64,000 bases of DNA from CAWACP01 sp963832965 (GTDB taxonomy: Bacteria > Acidobacteriota > Terriglobia > Bryobacterales > Bryobacteraceae): the NCBI GenBank assembly GCA_963832965.1, contig CAWHVW010000003.1, positions 992,001 to 1,056,000 of the forward strand. The letters are read 5' to 3'. The notes beneath the pieces were generated by a model. That model searched no databases. It saw nothing but the letters and a program-made list of their open reading frames with translations, and was not told the DNA's origin. Both the position numbers and the translations under genes were made by a program. Below, piece by piece: positions 44,125-52,568 of this stretch (the stretch's first letter is position 1; each line of letters opens with the position of its first letter).

Positions 44125-45417
44125 CTACGGCTTGATTTCCCCCAGTAGGCCACGCAGCCGCCGGCCTTTGGCGCGGTTGATCATCTCCACAAAGCCGACG
44201 CGGCCTGCCAGATGCGCGCGAAAATCCGCGACCCCGGCGCGGTTCTGGGATTCGCAACCGAACCGCGCGCAATTCGTGAGAATGGCTTCCAGCAACTCGA
44301 GGTCGCGCCGGCGCAGGCTCACCGTTTCGTTCACCACAATTCCGGCAAGCTGCTGGCGGACTCCTTGCCGCATGATCCGTGTCTTGCGGTGATTGACATT
44401 GAATCCCTCCTCGACAGCGATTGCCGCGGCGTGCAATGAGAACCGCTCCGCCACGCGGCTGAATCCGTCGCCACCCGAAAACGCAAGGTCATCGGCATAG
44501 CGCGTATACGCGGCGTCCACGGATTTGGCCAGGCCTGTCAGCCTGCAATCCAGCCGGTACGCGGTAAGATTGGCGACCGCTGGCGAAGTGGGTGCGCCCT
44601 GTGGCAGGTGTGGACGCGTATAAATGTCGGGCGCACGGCCGTTCCAGATTCTGCGCGGAACGGCATTCGTGCAAATGCCGCCCAGAAGGTCGGCCACAGT
44701 TTCTGGATACCCGAGTGTTCGAAAGAAAGCCTGTGCGCGCGCGGCGGGAAACGCGGGAAAAAAATCCTCCAGGTCCAGCCGCAATAGCGCGCGCTTGCCA
44801 GTGTGCGGCGCGGCGAAGGTGACGATGGAGCGCCCTTTCACAAATCCATGGGCAGCCGGGTGAGCCGGGATGCGGTCGAGAATCCCGGCGAGGATTCGGC
44901 GCTGCAGCTCTTTCAAGCGCGGCTTCGGACTTTCGATCAGGCGGACGCCTCCGGTTCGCTTTGACAGAATGCGGTAGTGGTAATGCTGGAGCCGGGATTC
45001 GGGAAGCTTACAGCCGAGTCCTTTCAGATCGGCAAACCATTCCACTTCGGAAACGCTCAGGGACAGCCATTCGGCGAGGGCGCCAGTGGATTCGATGGCT
45101 GGAAGATCCCAGCGTTCGGCGGCTGCCGCGGGTTGCATGCGCTGCGGCTCCGCGAGCCACTCGGCGATGCGGATTTGGCGGCGATACTTCGCGCGGGCCC
45201 GTTCGAAATCCGGATCGGCTAGAAGGAAGCGAACCACATCGCGATGGCGTGGGCGCGTGCGGCCGGCGAAGGTGTCGGCGTAGCGGCTGGCCAGCCGCTG
45301 CAGCCAGCGCCAGGATCTGCCCAGCGTTCGCGCGGCGCGTTCATGCACCTCGTCGGCAATCGGCTCGCCCGCGAGAAAGCTCCGCGCCAGGACGCTGATC
45401 ATGGTCGAGGCTGGCAT
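44125..45417 (-). CDS. Retron-type reverse transcriptase
   Basis: The 430-residue protein has an N-terminal extension of about 110 residues rich in Arg, then ALAEWLSLSVSEVEWFADL, a helical element seen in front of myxobacterial retron RTs. Fingers/palm motifs follow: SPKPRLKELQRRIL, HPAAHGFVKGRSI, LDLEDFFPAF (catalytic Asp), LPQGAPTSPAVANL (271-284) and the catalytic YADD (307-310). Two retron marks are altered. The NAxxH motif reads FAAPH at 201-205, and the VTG motif reads LAG at 357-359 (QQLAGIVVN). There is no maturase or endonuclease domain, so this is not a group II intron. An msr-msd-like RNA lies directly upstream. No accessory effector is encoded nearby. Confidence 0.88.
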   Translation of the reverse strand: MPASTMISVLARSFLAGEPIADEVHERAARTLGRSWRWLQRLASRYADTFAGRTRPRHRDVVRFLLADPDFERARAKYRRQIRIAEWLAEPQRMQPAAAAERWDLPAIESTGALAEWLSLSVSEVEWFADLKGLGCKLPESRLQHYHYRILSKRTGGVRLIESPKPRLKELQRRILAGILDRIPAHPAAHGFVKGRSIVTFAAPHTGKRALLRLDLEDFFPAFPAARAQAFFRTLGYPETVADLLGGICTNAVPRRIWNGRAPDIYTRPHLPQGAPTSPAVANLTAYRLDCRLTGLAKSVDAAYTRYADDLAFSGGDGFSRVAERFSLHAAAIAVEEGFNVNHRKTRIMRQGVRQQLAGIVVNETVSLRRRDLELLEAILTNCARFGCESQNRAGVADFRAHLAGRVGFVEMINRAKGRRLRGLLGEIKP

Positions 45418-45430
45418 AGGCGAAGGCGGC

Positions 45431-45587
45431 CGGGGGCTCCAACCAGTCTGACTCTGCGTGAGCGGATCTGCTCGCCATCGCAGCGAAGCTCACGCGACGA
45501 AATGGCGATTCCAACACTCTCCCCCGGGGTAACCCCGGAGAGGCGAACCGAACCCGAAAGCCCGATCCCGCCAGCTTGAAGCCCCCG
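45431..45587 (-). ncRNA. Candidate retron msr-msd RNA with a1/a2 inverted repeat
   Basis: Read on the minus strand, CGGGGGCTTCAA (45587-45576, a1) pairs with TTGGAGCCCCCG (45442-45431, a2) over 12 bp with one G-U. A G follows a1, where the branching guanosine is expected. An msr-like hairpin comes next: CTCTCC-GGGG-TTA-CCCC and GGAGAG around 45543-45518. An msd-like hairpin with arms GCGTGAGC and GCTCACGC encloses 24 nt at about 45496-45457. The a2 arm ends 13 nt before the RT start codon. Order a1-msr-msd-a2-RT is exactly that of known retrons. Boundaries are predicted from pairing only. Confidence 0.65.
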
Positions 45588-45671
45588 CCCCTGGGATAGG
45601 ATAGCAGCGAATCCCCAAATGTGGCAGTTTCGTAGCGCGGACGGCTCCAGCCTCTACTTCTACTTCCGCTC

Positions 45672-47129
45672 TTACTTCAGCTTCTCCGCAAAAAGCTCAT
45701 TGACCGCCGCCGGATTCGCCTGCCCCCGGCTCGCCTTCATCACCTGCCCCACCAAAAACTTCAGCACCACCGTCTTGCCGGCTCTATACTCCTCCACCTG
45801 CTTCGGGTTCGCCGCGATCACCTCGTCCACAATCTTCCCCAGCGCGCCGCTGTCGCTGATCTGCTTCAGCCCTTCCCGCTCCATGATGGCCGCCGCGGAG
45901 TCCCCGGTTTCCGCCATCTTCGGGAAAATCTCCCGAGCCATCTTCCCGGAAATCTCGCCCTTCGCCACCAGACGCACCAGCTCGCCCAGGCGCTCCGCGC
46001 TCACCGGAGATTCGGCCACGTCCCGTCCTGCCAGCAGCCCCAGCAGGTCGGTAATCACCCAGTTCGCCGCCGCCTTCGGATCGCCCGACGCCACCGCCAC
46101 CCGCTCGAAATAATCGCCCAGCGCGCGCGCCGACGTCAGCACCTGCGCATCGTATTCGCGCAGGCCGTATCTCTCCACGAAGCGCTGGCGCCGTTCCGCC
46201 GGAAGCTCCGGCATGGCGCCGCGAATCCCGCTCAGCCACTCTTCGCTCACCCGCAGCGGCAGCAGATCGGGCTCCGGAAAATAGCGGTAATCGTGCGCAT
46301 GCTCCTTGGAGCGCATACTGGCGGTCTCGCCCGTCGCCGGGTTATACAGCCGCGTCTCCTGCGCCACCGCGCCGCCGCCTTCAATCAGCTTCACCTGCCG
46401 CGCAATCTCATAATCCAGAGCCATCTTCGCGAAACGGAACGAATTGAGATTCTTCACTTCCGCCTTCGTGCCGAATTTCTCGGCGCCGCGCAGCCGCACG
46501 GAAACGTTGGCGTCGCAGCGCAACTGGCCCTTCTCCATGTCGCACTCCGACACGCCCACATACTGCAGCACCTGCTTCAGCTCGGTGAGGAACGCGTGGG
46601 CCTCCTCCGGCGAGCGCATGTCCGGCTCGGTGACAATCTCAATCAGCGGCGTGCCGCTGCGGTTCAGGTCGACGTAGGTGTAACTCGCGGAATCGCGAAA
46701 GCCCTCGTGCATGCTCTTGCCGGCATCGTCCTCCATGTGCACGCGCGTGATGCCGATGCGCTTCGTGCCCCCCGCGTTCACTTCCACCCAGCCGCGCTCG
46801 GCCACCGGTTGGTCGTATTGAGAGATTTGGTAGCCTTTGGGAAGATCGGGGTAAAAATAGTTCTTTCGCGCGAATCGCGAAAACGGGTTAACCTGGCAAT
46901 GCAGCGCGAGCGCAGCCTTAATCGCCATTTCCACCGCGGGCCGGTTCAGCACGGGGAGGGCGCCCGGAAGCCCCAGACACACCGGACAGACGTTCGTGTT
47001 CGGAGCCGCGCCGAACTCCACCGGGCAGCCGCAGAAGATCTTCGTCCGGGTGGCCAGTTGAACGTGCACCTCAAGGCCAATCACCGGCTCGTATTCGGCC
47101 AGCACGCCGGCTGCAATACTGGTGGACAT
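45672..47129 (-). CDS. gatB: Aspartyl/glutamyl-tRNA amidotransferase subunit B
   Basis: The 485-residue subunit of GatCAB converts misacylated Glu-tRNA(Gln) or Asp-tRNA(Asn). YEPVIGLEVHVQL, zinc Cys set CGCPVEF...CPVCLGLPG, FYPDLPKGYQISQYDQP and the YqeY-like C-terminal domain (LAGRDVAESPVS) are all present. Two starts are possible: ATG 47129, within a palindrome shared with the divergent gene, or GTG 47105, closer to the conserved part. gatA and gatC are not in the window. The retron RNA begins about 85 bp after its stop. Confidence 0.95.
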   Translation of the reverse strand: MSTSIAAGVLAEYEPVIGLEVHVQLATRTKIFCGCPVEFGAAPNTNVCPVCLGLPGALPVLNRPAVEMAIKAALALHCQVNPFSRFARKNYFYPDLPKGYQISQYDQPVAERGWVEVNAGGTKRIGITRVHMEDDAGKSMHEGFRDSASYTYVDLNRSGTPLIEIVTEPDMRSPEEAHAFLTELKQVLQYVGVSECDMEKGQLRCDANVSVRLRGAEKFGTKAEVKNLNSFRFAKMALDYEIARQVKLIEGGGAVAQETRLYNPATGETASMRSKEHAHDYRYFPEPDLLPLRVSEEWLSGIRGAMPELPAERRQRFVERYGLREYDAQVLTSARALGDYFERVAVASGDPKAAANWVITDLLGLLAGRDVAESPVSAERLGELVRLVAKGEISGKMAREIFPKMAETGDSAAAIMEREGLKQISDSGALGKIVDEVIAANPKQVEEYRAGKTVVLKFLVGQVMKASRGQANPAAVNELFAEKLK

Positions 47130-48810
47130 GTCCCATTATAGGAACGCCCTCCGGGACATACTTCTCTTCGCGATGCTGGGCGTGCCGCTGGCCGCGAGCG
47201 AGCCGGACCTGATCCTGAAAGACGGGCGAATCTGGACCGGCGATCCCAGCCAGCCATGGGCCGATGCAGTGGCCATCCGGCGGAACCGCATCGTCGCCGT
47301 GGGCGACAACCTGCAAGTGGCCGCCACGGCGGGACCCACCACCCATGTCATCGATCTTAACGGCCGCCTCACCATTCCCGGCTTCGACGACGCGCACACT
47401 CATCTCATCCGCGGCGCGCTGCGCCTGCTGCGCGTGGATCTCACCGGCGTCTGCGGCATGGCCGACATGCAAAAGCGCATTCGCGATTTCGCCGCGGCTC
47501 ATCCGAAGGACCCCTGGATCGTGGGAACCGGCTGGGCCTATTCGTGCTTCCCCAATCATGCGCTGCCCACCAGCGCCGACCTCGATGCCGCGGTGAAGGA
47601 CCGGCCCGCGTACCTCACCGCCGAGGATGGCCACACCGCTTGGGTCAACACCCGCGCGCTGCAACTCGCGGGCATCACCAAAGCCACGAAATACGCGGGT
47701 CCGGGCCGCATCGTGACCGACGCTTCCGGAGAGCCCACCGGCGCGTTCAGCGGCGGAGCCGCGGCCCTGGTGCACAAGCTGGTTCCCGACATCGCGCGAG
47801 ACCAGAAGCTGGCCGCGCTGGAGCAGGCCGTGCGGACCCTCTCTTCCATGGGAGTCACCAGCGTCGAAAACGCCGGCGGCGATGATGAAACCGTCGCCCT
47901 GCTGGACGAGCTCGAGCGGGATCACAAGCTGAACGTGCGCGTCGCCGTCTATATGAGCGTTAGCCCGCAGAGCACGCCCGAAGTCATCGACCGCATCCTC
48001 GAGCTGCGCCAGGCGGCGCATGAGCCCATGGTGCGCATCGCCGGCGTGGATGTCGTGCTCGATGGAGACATCGACGCTCATTCTGCGGCCCTGCTGGAAC
48101 CCTATGCGGATGAGGCTGGCGTCAACGCGAAACCGCTCTGGCCCCAGGAGGCCTTCAACGAAATGGTCACTTTGTGCGACTCCGGCGGTTTGCAGGTCTC
48201 AGCCCACGCCGTAGGCGACCGCGCCGTGCGCATGGCTCTCGATGGCTTCGAGTTTGCACGGCGCGCCAACGAATCCCACGATTCGCGGTTTCGCATCGAG
48301 CAGGCGGAGATTGTCGCGCCCGCCGATGTTCCCCGGTTCGGACGCCTGGGTGTGGTGGCGTCCATGATTCCGGTTCACGCGGATCCCGCCATGGCGGATG
48401 CGTGGAGCAAGGCGCTGGGTCCCGATCGCCTGAAACTCGCCTTTCCCTGGCACACGCTCCAGCAGGACGGCGCCCGCTTGGTGTTCGGAAGCGACTGGCC
48501 ATCCACCATCAGCCCCGATCCCATTCGCGGCATCTATACCGCCGTCACTCGCCAGACCGTCGAGGGGTCGCCCCGCGACGGCTGGCTGCCCGCCGAGCGC
48601 ATCGCGGTGGAGGACGCCCTGCGCGCGTGGACGGTGAATGGCGCTTACGCTACGTTTGACAACCGCACTCGCGGTAAGCTGCGCATCGGCATGGACGCCG
48701 ACATCGTCGTGCTGTCGCAGGATCTGGTTGAGATTCCGCCCGCGCAGATCTGGAAGACACGCGTGGATATGACCGTCTTCGACGGCCAGGTCGTATACAC
48801 CCGGCAGTAA
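47128..48810 (+). CDS. Amidohydrolase family protein (YtcJ-like), probably exported
   Basis: The 560-residue protein begins with a likely signal peptide (RNALRDILLFAMLGVPLAAS). It continues with the amidohydrolase-3 pattern: LILKDGRIWTGDPSQP, metal His pair in GFDDAHTHLIRG, AEDGHTAWVNTRAL, HAVGDRAVRMALDG, RIEQAEIV and metal Asp in GSDWPSTISPDP. Such enzymes hydrolyse amide or cyclic bonds of small molecules; the substrate cannot be told. Its ATG (47128-47130) shares two bases with the gatB ATG on the other strand. Confidence 0.87.
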   Translation: MSHYRNALRDILLFAMLGVPLAASEPDLILKDGRIWTGDPSQPWADAVAIRRNRIVAVGDNLQVAATAGPTTHVIDLNGRLTIPGFDDAHTHLIRGALRLLRVDLTGVCGMADMQKRIRDFAAAHPKDPWIVGTGWAYSCFPNHALPTSADLDAAVKDRPAYLTAEDGHTAWVNTRALQLAGITKATKYAGPGRIVTDASGEPTGAFSGGAAALVHKLVPDIARDQKLAALEQAVRTLSSMGVTSVENAGGDDETVALLDELERDHKLNVRVAVYMSVSPQSTPEVIDRILELRQAAHEPMVRIAGVDVVLDGDIDAHSAALLEPYADEAGVNAKPLWPQEAFNEMVTLCDSGGLQVSAHAVGDRAVRMALDGFEFARRANESHDSRFRIEQAEIVAPADVPRFGRLGVVASMIPVHADPAMADAWSKALGPDRLKLAFPWHTLQQDGARLVFGSDWPSTISPDPIRGIYTAVTRQTVEGSPRDGWLPAERIAVEDALRAWTVNGAYATFDNRTRGKLRIGMDADIVVLSQDLVEIPPAQIWKTRVDMTVFDGQVVYTRQ

Positions 48811-48902
48811 CCGGCTGGGGTCGAAATCGATGGAGCCGCGGACTTCGTGTGTCACGCCCGGGTTCAGCAGACCGCGCGTGAGAACCGAATCTGTCGAGGC
48901 TG

Positions 48903-50240
48903 CTAACCCGCCGCTCCGGTCGCGCCCGTCGCGCCAGCAGCACCCGTTGCCCCAGTAGCACCGCCTGCCCCGGTAGCACCGGTTGCCCCGGCAGCGCCGG
49001 TAGTCCCAGTGGAACCCGTTGCGCCTGGCGAAGCAAGGACCTCCGGTCCCAAAAGATACGTGGAATTCACCTGGAGTGTGCTCGCGTCGTTCACCAGCAC
49101 CACGCCGAGAACCTGACCGCTGGTCGGGTAGCTCGCGCCAGCGTCGATACAGAACCCGTCATGGCTCGGGCTTTGCTGAACATAGTCGCCCGCGGTAGTG
49201 GCGTTGTCGAATTCGCAGTTGGTCACGCCCGAGAACTGCACCGTGACGCTACCCCCATCGGATGCAGCGGTCGTCGCGATGCCGATGATCGGATACATTT
49301 TTCCGTTTTGGCCCGTGTCATCGGGCGATACCTCGACTGTGCCCGTGCCCCCAACCGCAAATATGATCAGATCGTTAACCGCGATGGTGCCGGTCGCGGT
49401 AAATGTCGCCGTGTTTCCGCCCGCGCCCGTAGCGCCAGCCGGCCCTGTCGCGCCCGTGGCTCCGGGAGTGCCCGTGCCTGTCGCTCCAGTGACCCCGAAC
49501 GGGCCAGTCGCGCCGTTCGCTCCGGTAGTCCCGGCGGGTCCGGTGACCCCCGTTGCTCCAATCGCGCCCGTCGGCCCGGTCACGCCGCTGGCCCCAGTGG
49601 CGCCGGCCGGCCCGGTTGCTCCGGCCGCTCCCGTCGCCCCGGTCGCGCCTGTCACCGTGCTGGCCGAAACGAAATACCCATTGATGTCAATCACCACGTC
49701 GTCGTTGTTGGATGCCAGCACCTGGATTCCGCCATCCGTGGTGCCACCGGGTACAATCGCCGCCGTGGCCACAATCCCGCCGTTCAGGGCGTTCAAAATC
49801 GACGTACCCGGCCACGACACGTCATCCTGCCAGGCAGCCATCCAGTAAACCGGCTGTCCCACCGGGGTCACCGAAATGAAGTTCAGCGAATATGCCGCGG
49901 CCATGGGGATGGAGCAGCGCGTCGAGTCCGGGAGCACAAACGTGCGCGCCGTGTTGGCAACCAGCGAAGGCTGGCCAAAGCCGGTGGGAAAGGCGGAGCT
50001 GGCCCGCGTGTCCACGATGCGGCACGGCGTGATGGAAACGAACACCAGTCCCGCGACCTCCGGAATGGGCGCATTCTGGCCGCGCGCTGCTTCCTCACTC
50101 AATTTGGGTACGGCCCAGTTTCTGAGCGGGACGGCATCCGCCTGCACTTGCTGCGCTGGCGCGGTCGGAGCCAATAGCATCACGGCGGCAACCGCCGCTC
50201 CGACCAACGAAATTGAATATCCGGACATCATCGCGGCCAT
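48903..50240 (-). CDS. Collagen-like surface protein with two Gly-X-Thr segments
   Basis: The 445-residue protein has a signal peptide (to about residue 30). An N-terminal domain (60-192) follows with ITPCRIVDTR and VIDINGYFV, a beta-domain seen on many secreted bacterial proteins. A collagen-like stretch of Gly-X-Thr/Ala triplets spans about 198-275. A globular domain covers about 276-400, and a second collagen-like tail (406-445) runs to the very C-terminus. Thr-rich triplets resemble BclA-type filaments, whose Thr residues are glycosylated. ATGs at 50231 or 50228 fit the AGAAGGG site better than 50240. The repeats are encoded with varied codons, so they are not a recent DNA amplification. 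Confidence 0.85.
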   Translation of the reverse strand: MAAMMSGYSISLVGAAVAAVMLLAPTAPAQQVQADAVPLRNWAVPKLSEEAARGQNAPIPEVAGLVFVSITPCRIVDTRASSAFPTGFGQPSLVANTARTFVLPDSTRCSIPMAAAYSLNFISVTPVGQPVYWMAAWQDDVSWPGTSILNALNGGIVATAAIVPGGTTDGGIQVLASNNDDVVIDINGYFVSASTVTGATGATGAAGATGPAGATGASGVTGPTGAIGATGVTGPAGTTGANGATGPFGVTGATGTGTPGATGATGPAGATGAGGNTATFTATGTIAVNDLIIFAVGGTGTVEVSPDDTGQNGKMYPIIGIATTAASDGGSVTVQFSGVTNCEFDNATTAGDYVQQSPSHDGFCIDAGASYPTSGQVLGVVLVNDASTLQVNSTYLLGPEVLASPGATGSTGTTGAAGATGATGAGGATGATGAAGATGATGAAG

Positions 50241-50297
50241 CCCTTCTCTCGATACGCCTGAAGAAGATTAACAGGAAAGGCCCGGCAGTACAAGGCT

Positions 50298-50720
50298 TCA
50301 TCGTTCAATTGTGAACTCGCGTATCAAACGCGGGTTCTGGTCGAAATCGCTATAGCGAATCCACACCGGCCGCACCGCGAAGTAGACAATTCCCGGCCAG
50401 CTCATCCGCGCCGGGCCGTCCGGCCACGCCTTGAAATACACTTCCTGATAGCGCTCCAGCTCCGGCGGTTCCAGGAGTCTCGCTTGGCCTTCATATTGGA
50501 CCGTCTGTTCACCCGCCCACCCGATCACGAAGGAGCACGCCGGCCTGGCCATGAGGTTCGGATACTTGCGGGAACTTTTCACCGTGTCGAAGACCATCTC
50601 GAGATCCGCGGTGACCGCAATGCCCACCAAAGCCGACTGCGGCGTCCCGGCGTCGCCGATCGTGCCCAGAACGCCGAGCTTGTATTGAGCGATGAACCGC
50701 TGAACATCCGCCTCGGTCAT
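50298..50720 (-). CDS. Pyridoxamine 5'-phosphate oxidase-like FMN-binding protein
   Basis: The 140-residue protein shows the split-barrel fold of this superfamily: YKLGVLGTIGDAGTPQSALVGIAV, MVFDTVKSSRKYPNLMARPACSFVI and a late WPGIVYFAVRPVWIRYSDF. The SSRKYPNL segment binds the FMN phosphate in relatives. Many members are F420/FMN-dependent reductases or heme-handling proteins, so the reaction is not assigned. It is too short for true PdxH. No signal peptide is seen. Confidence 0.78.
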   Translation of the reverse strand: MTEADVQRFIAQYKLGVLGTIGDAGTPQSALVGIAVTADLEMVFDTVKSSRKYPNLMARPACSFVIGWAGEQTVQYEGQARLLEPPELERYQEVYFKAWPDGPARMSWPGIVYFAVRPVWIRYSDFDQNPRLIREFTIER

Positions 50721-50751
50721 AGATAAGCCATTCTACGTGTACCACGCGTGG

Positions 50752-50770
50752 GGCAGCGCCGTGCGCTGCC
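50752..50770. repeat. Dispersed palindrome, copy 3 (compensated arms)
   Basis: GGCAGCGC-CGT-GCGCTGCC differs from the other copies by a G-to-C change in the left arm and the matching C-to-G in the right arm, so the 8-bp stem is kept. It lies between the divergent-tail gap of the flavin protein start and the P1 peptidase stop. Confidence 0.65.
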
Positions 50771-50792
50771 TCTGGAGCCGCGCGAAACCATA

Positions 50793-51758
50793 TCATCGCT
50801 TTGCCAGCCCCGGTAAACCGCCCATCGCCGGAGCCATCCGCACCGCGCGCAGTATGGCCTGCGACACCGCTTCGGCCGCCGCGACGCCCAGCGAGTTCAC
50901 ATCGGCGTCCACCACGCCGCACGAGAAAGCGAAAGTAATATCGCCATCAAGGGTGGTCCACACCGGCGCAATGGTCCGCGCCGTCCCAAGGCTGCCGAAC
51001 TGAGCCAGCTTCGTCGCTCCCAGCTTATTCAAACGCGCGTTGGTAGCCACCACCACCAGTGTCGTGTTCCCCCCGCGTTGCAACGGGTTCTGACCGCCGC
51101 CCCGCTCCAGAACACTCACGCTGTTGGCGAACTCCATGGAATCCCGGGTGGTTCGCGCGCCCGCTACCACGCCGCCGGTCTTTGGATCCACCACATCGCC
51201 CAGCGCATTCACCACCGCCAGCGCGGCCACCAGCACCCCGCCCGGCATCTCCACGGTGGCGGTTCCCAGGCCGGATTTCATCGCATGGTCCATGCCCAGC
51301 ACCTTGCCTACCGTCGCGCCGGTGCCGGCCCCCACCGCGCCCTCCGGCACGGCCGCGTTCGAAGCGGCTGCGGCCGCTACCTCACCCATTTCCCTCGTGG
51401 GCCGCGCGCTCGCTTTGCCGATCGCCAGATCATATAGGATGGCGGTCGGCACCAGCGGCACCTTGGCGGCAGCGGTGTCATACCCGATGCCTTTGTGTTC
51501 CAGGTAACGGCGAACGCCCGACGCGGCCTCCAGCCCGAACGCGCTCCCTCCCGCCAGCACCACCCCATTCACTCGCTCGATCAAATGCAGCGGGCTCAGC
51601 AGATCCAGCTCCCCGGTCCCGGTAGCGGAACCCCGCACGTCCACCCCGCCCACGGCGCCGCCGCCAAACAGCACCACCGTGCAGCCAGTCAGCCCGTCGT
51701 AGTCCGAAGCATGGCCAACGAGCACGCCCCCAATCTCCGTAAGCCCCTTCATCAACAT
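50793..51758 (-). CDS. P1 family peptidase (DmpA/aminopeptidase type)
   Basis: The 321-residue protein belongs to the self-processing Ntn-like P1/DmpA family. VLVGHASDYDGLTGCTVVLF starts the fold. VVLAGGSAFGLEAASGV, EGAVGAGTGATVGK and the auto-cleavage region QRGGNTTLVVVATNA, with the nucleophile Thr after Asn, are present. Relatives cleave D- or beta-aminopeptides. No signal peptide is apparent. It is divergent from the mlaEFD operon, whose first codon lies about 50 bp away. Confidence 0.87.
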   Translation of the reverse strand: MLMKGLTEIGGVLVGHASDYDGLTGCTVVLFGGGAVGGVDVRGSATGTGELDLLSPLHLIERVNGVVLAGGSAFGLEAASGVRRYLEHKGIGYDTAAAKVPLVPTAILYDLAIGKASARPTREMGEVAAAAASNAAVPEGAVGAGTGATVGKVLGMDHAMKSGLGTATVEMPGGVLVAALAVVNALGDVVDPKTGGVVAGARTTRDSMEFANSVSVLERGGGQNPLQRGGNTTLVVVATNARLNKLGATKLAQFGSLGTARTIAPVWTTLDGDITFAFSCGVVDADVNSLGVAAAEAVSQAILRAVRMAPAMGGLPGLAKR

Positions 51759-51806
51759 GACTTATACAGTGCGTATGGTAGCATCGGATTGCATGGAGGG
51801 GTCCGC

Positions 51807-52565
51807 TTGCTCGATTTCCTGAAGCCACCCGTGGCGGGCTTTCAGGATTTCCTCGTGCTGTCGGGGAGAGCCCTCAAAAACGTCTTTCGCGCGCCCCACT
51901 ACTGGGACGACGTCTTCCTGCAGATGAACATCATCGGCGTGGGCGGCCTGCCCATTGTGCTGGCCATCGGCTTCTTCAGCGGGCTGGTTATCTCCATGCA
52001 AATGTCACGTGCCTTGTCCAGCTATGGCGCCGAGGATCAGGTAGGGCCCATCGTCATGCTCACGCTGGTGCGTGAACTCGGCCCCGTGCTGACCGCGGTC
52101 ATCGTCGCTGGCCGCACGGCGGCGGGCATCGCCAGCGAGCTTGGGTCCATGAAGGTCAGCGAGCAGATTGACGCCATGCGCGCCCTCGGTACCGATCCCA
52201 TTCAGAAGCTGGTTACGCCGCGCATGATTGCCACCGCCGTGATGCTTCCCGCGCTCACCGTCATGGCCGACGTCATCGGCATGTTCGGCGGCTTCCTCAT
52301 CGCCTACTTCACGCTGCGTCTCACGCCCGGACAATATTGGACCCCCGCCTACCAGGTTCTGCAATACAACGATCTCGTGCAGGGCCTGCTCAAGCCCTTC
52401 CTGTTCGCCTTCGTCATCTCCCTGGTGGGGTGCTACTACGGCATGCAGACCAGCGGTGGAACTCAGGGCGTGGGCCGCGCCACCACCCAGGCCGTGGTCG
52501 TCGCCAGCGTCTCCATCTTCGTCCTGACGTTTTTCATCGGCCGCATCTTCGTGCGCATGGGATAG
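51807..52565 (+). CDS. mlaE: ABC-type lipid transport permease MlaE (TTG start)
   Basis: The 252-residue membrane protein has the MlaE motif block ELGPVLTAVIVAGRTAAGIASELGSMKVSEQIDAM, with the EQIDAM coupling helix. Five or so membrane segments are visible. No in-frame ATG lies near the conserved start. A TTG at 51807 preceded by GGAGGGG gives MLDFLKPPVAGF, and a nearby ATG is out of frame. It forms the membrane part of an MCE lipid transporter that moves phospholipids between inner and outer membrane. It is followed 3 bp later by mlaF. Confidence 0.9.
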   Translation: MLDFLKPPVAGFQDFLVLSGRALKNVFRAPHYWDDVFLQMNIIGVGGLPIVLAIGFFSGLVISMQMSRALSSYGAEDQVGPIVMLTLVRELGPVLTAVIVAGRTAAGIASELGSMKVSEQIDAMRALGTDPIQKLVTPRMIATAVMLPALTVMADVIGMFGGFLIAYFTLRLTPGQYWTPAYQVLQYNDLVQGLLKPFLFAFVISLVGCYYGMQTSGGTQGVGRATTQAVVVASVSIFVLTFFIGRIFVRMG

Positions 52566-52568
52566 CCA

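Noticed and set aside
44125..45417. RT considered as a group II intron or diversity-generating retroelement enzyme
   Set aside because: No maturase or endonuclease domain, no intron RNA boundaries, no variable repeat/template repeat pair, and motifs QGAPTSP and YADD with an upstream a1/a2 RNA fit a retron instead.
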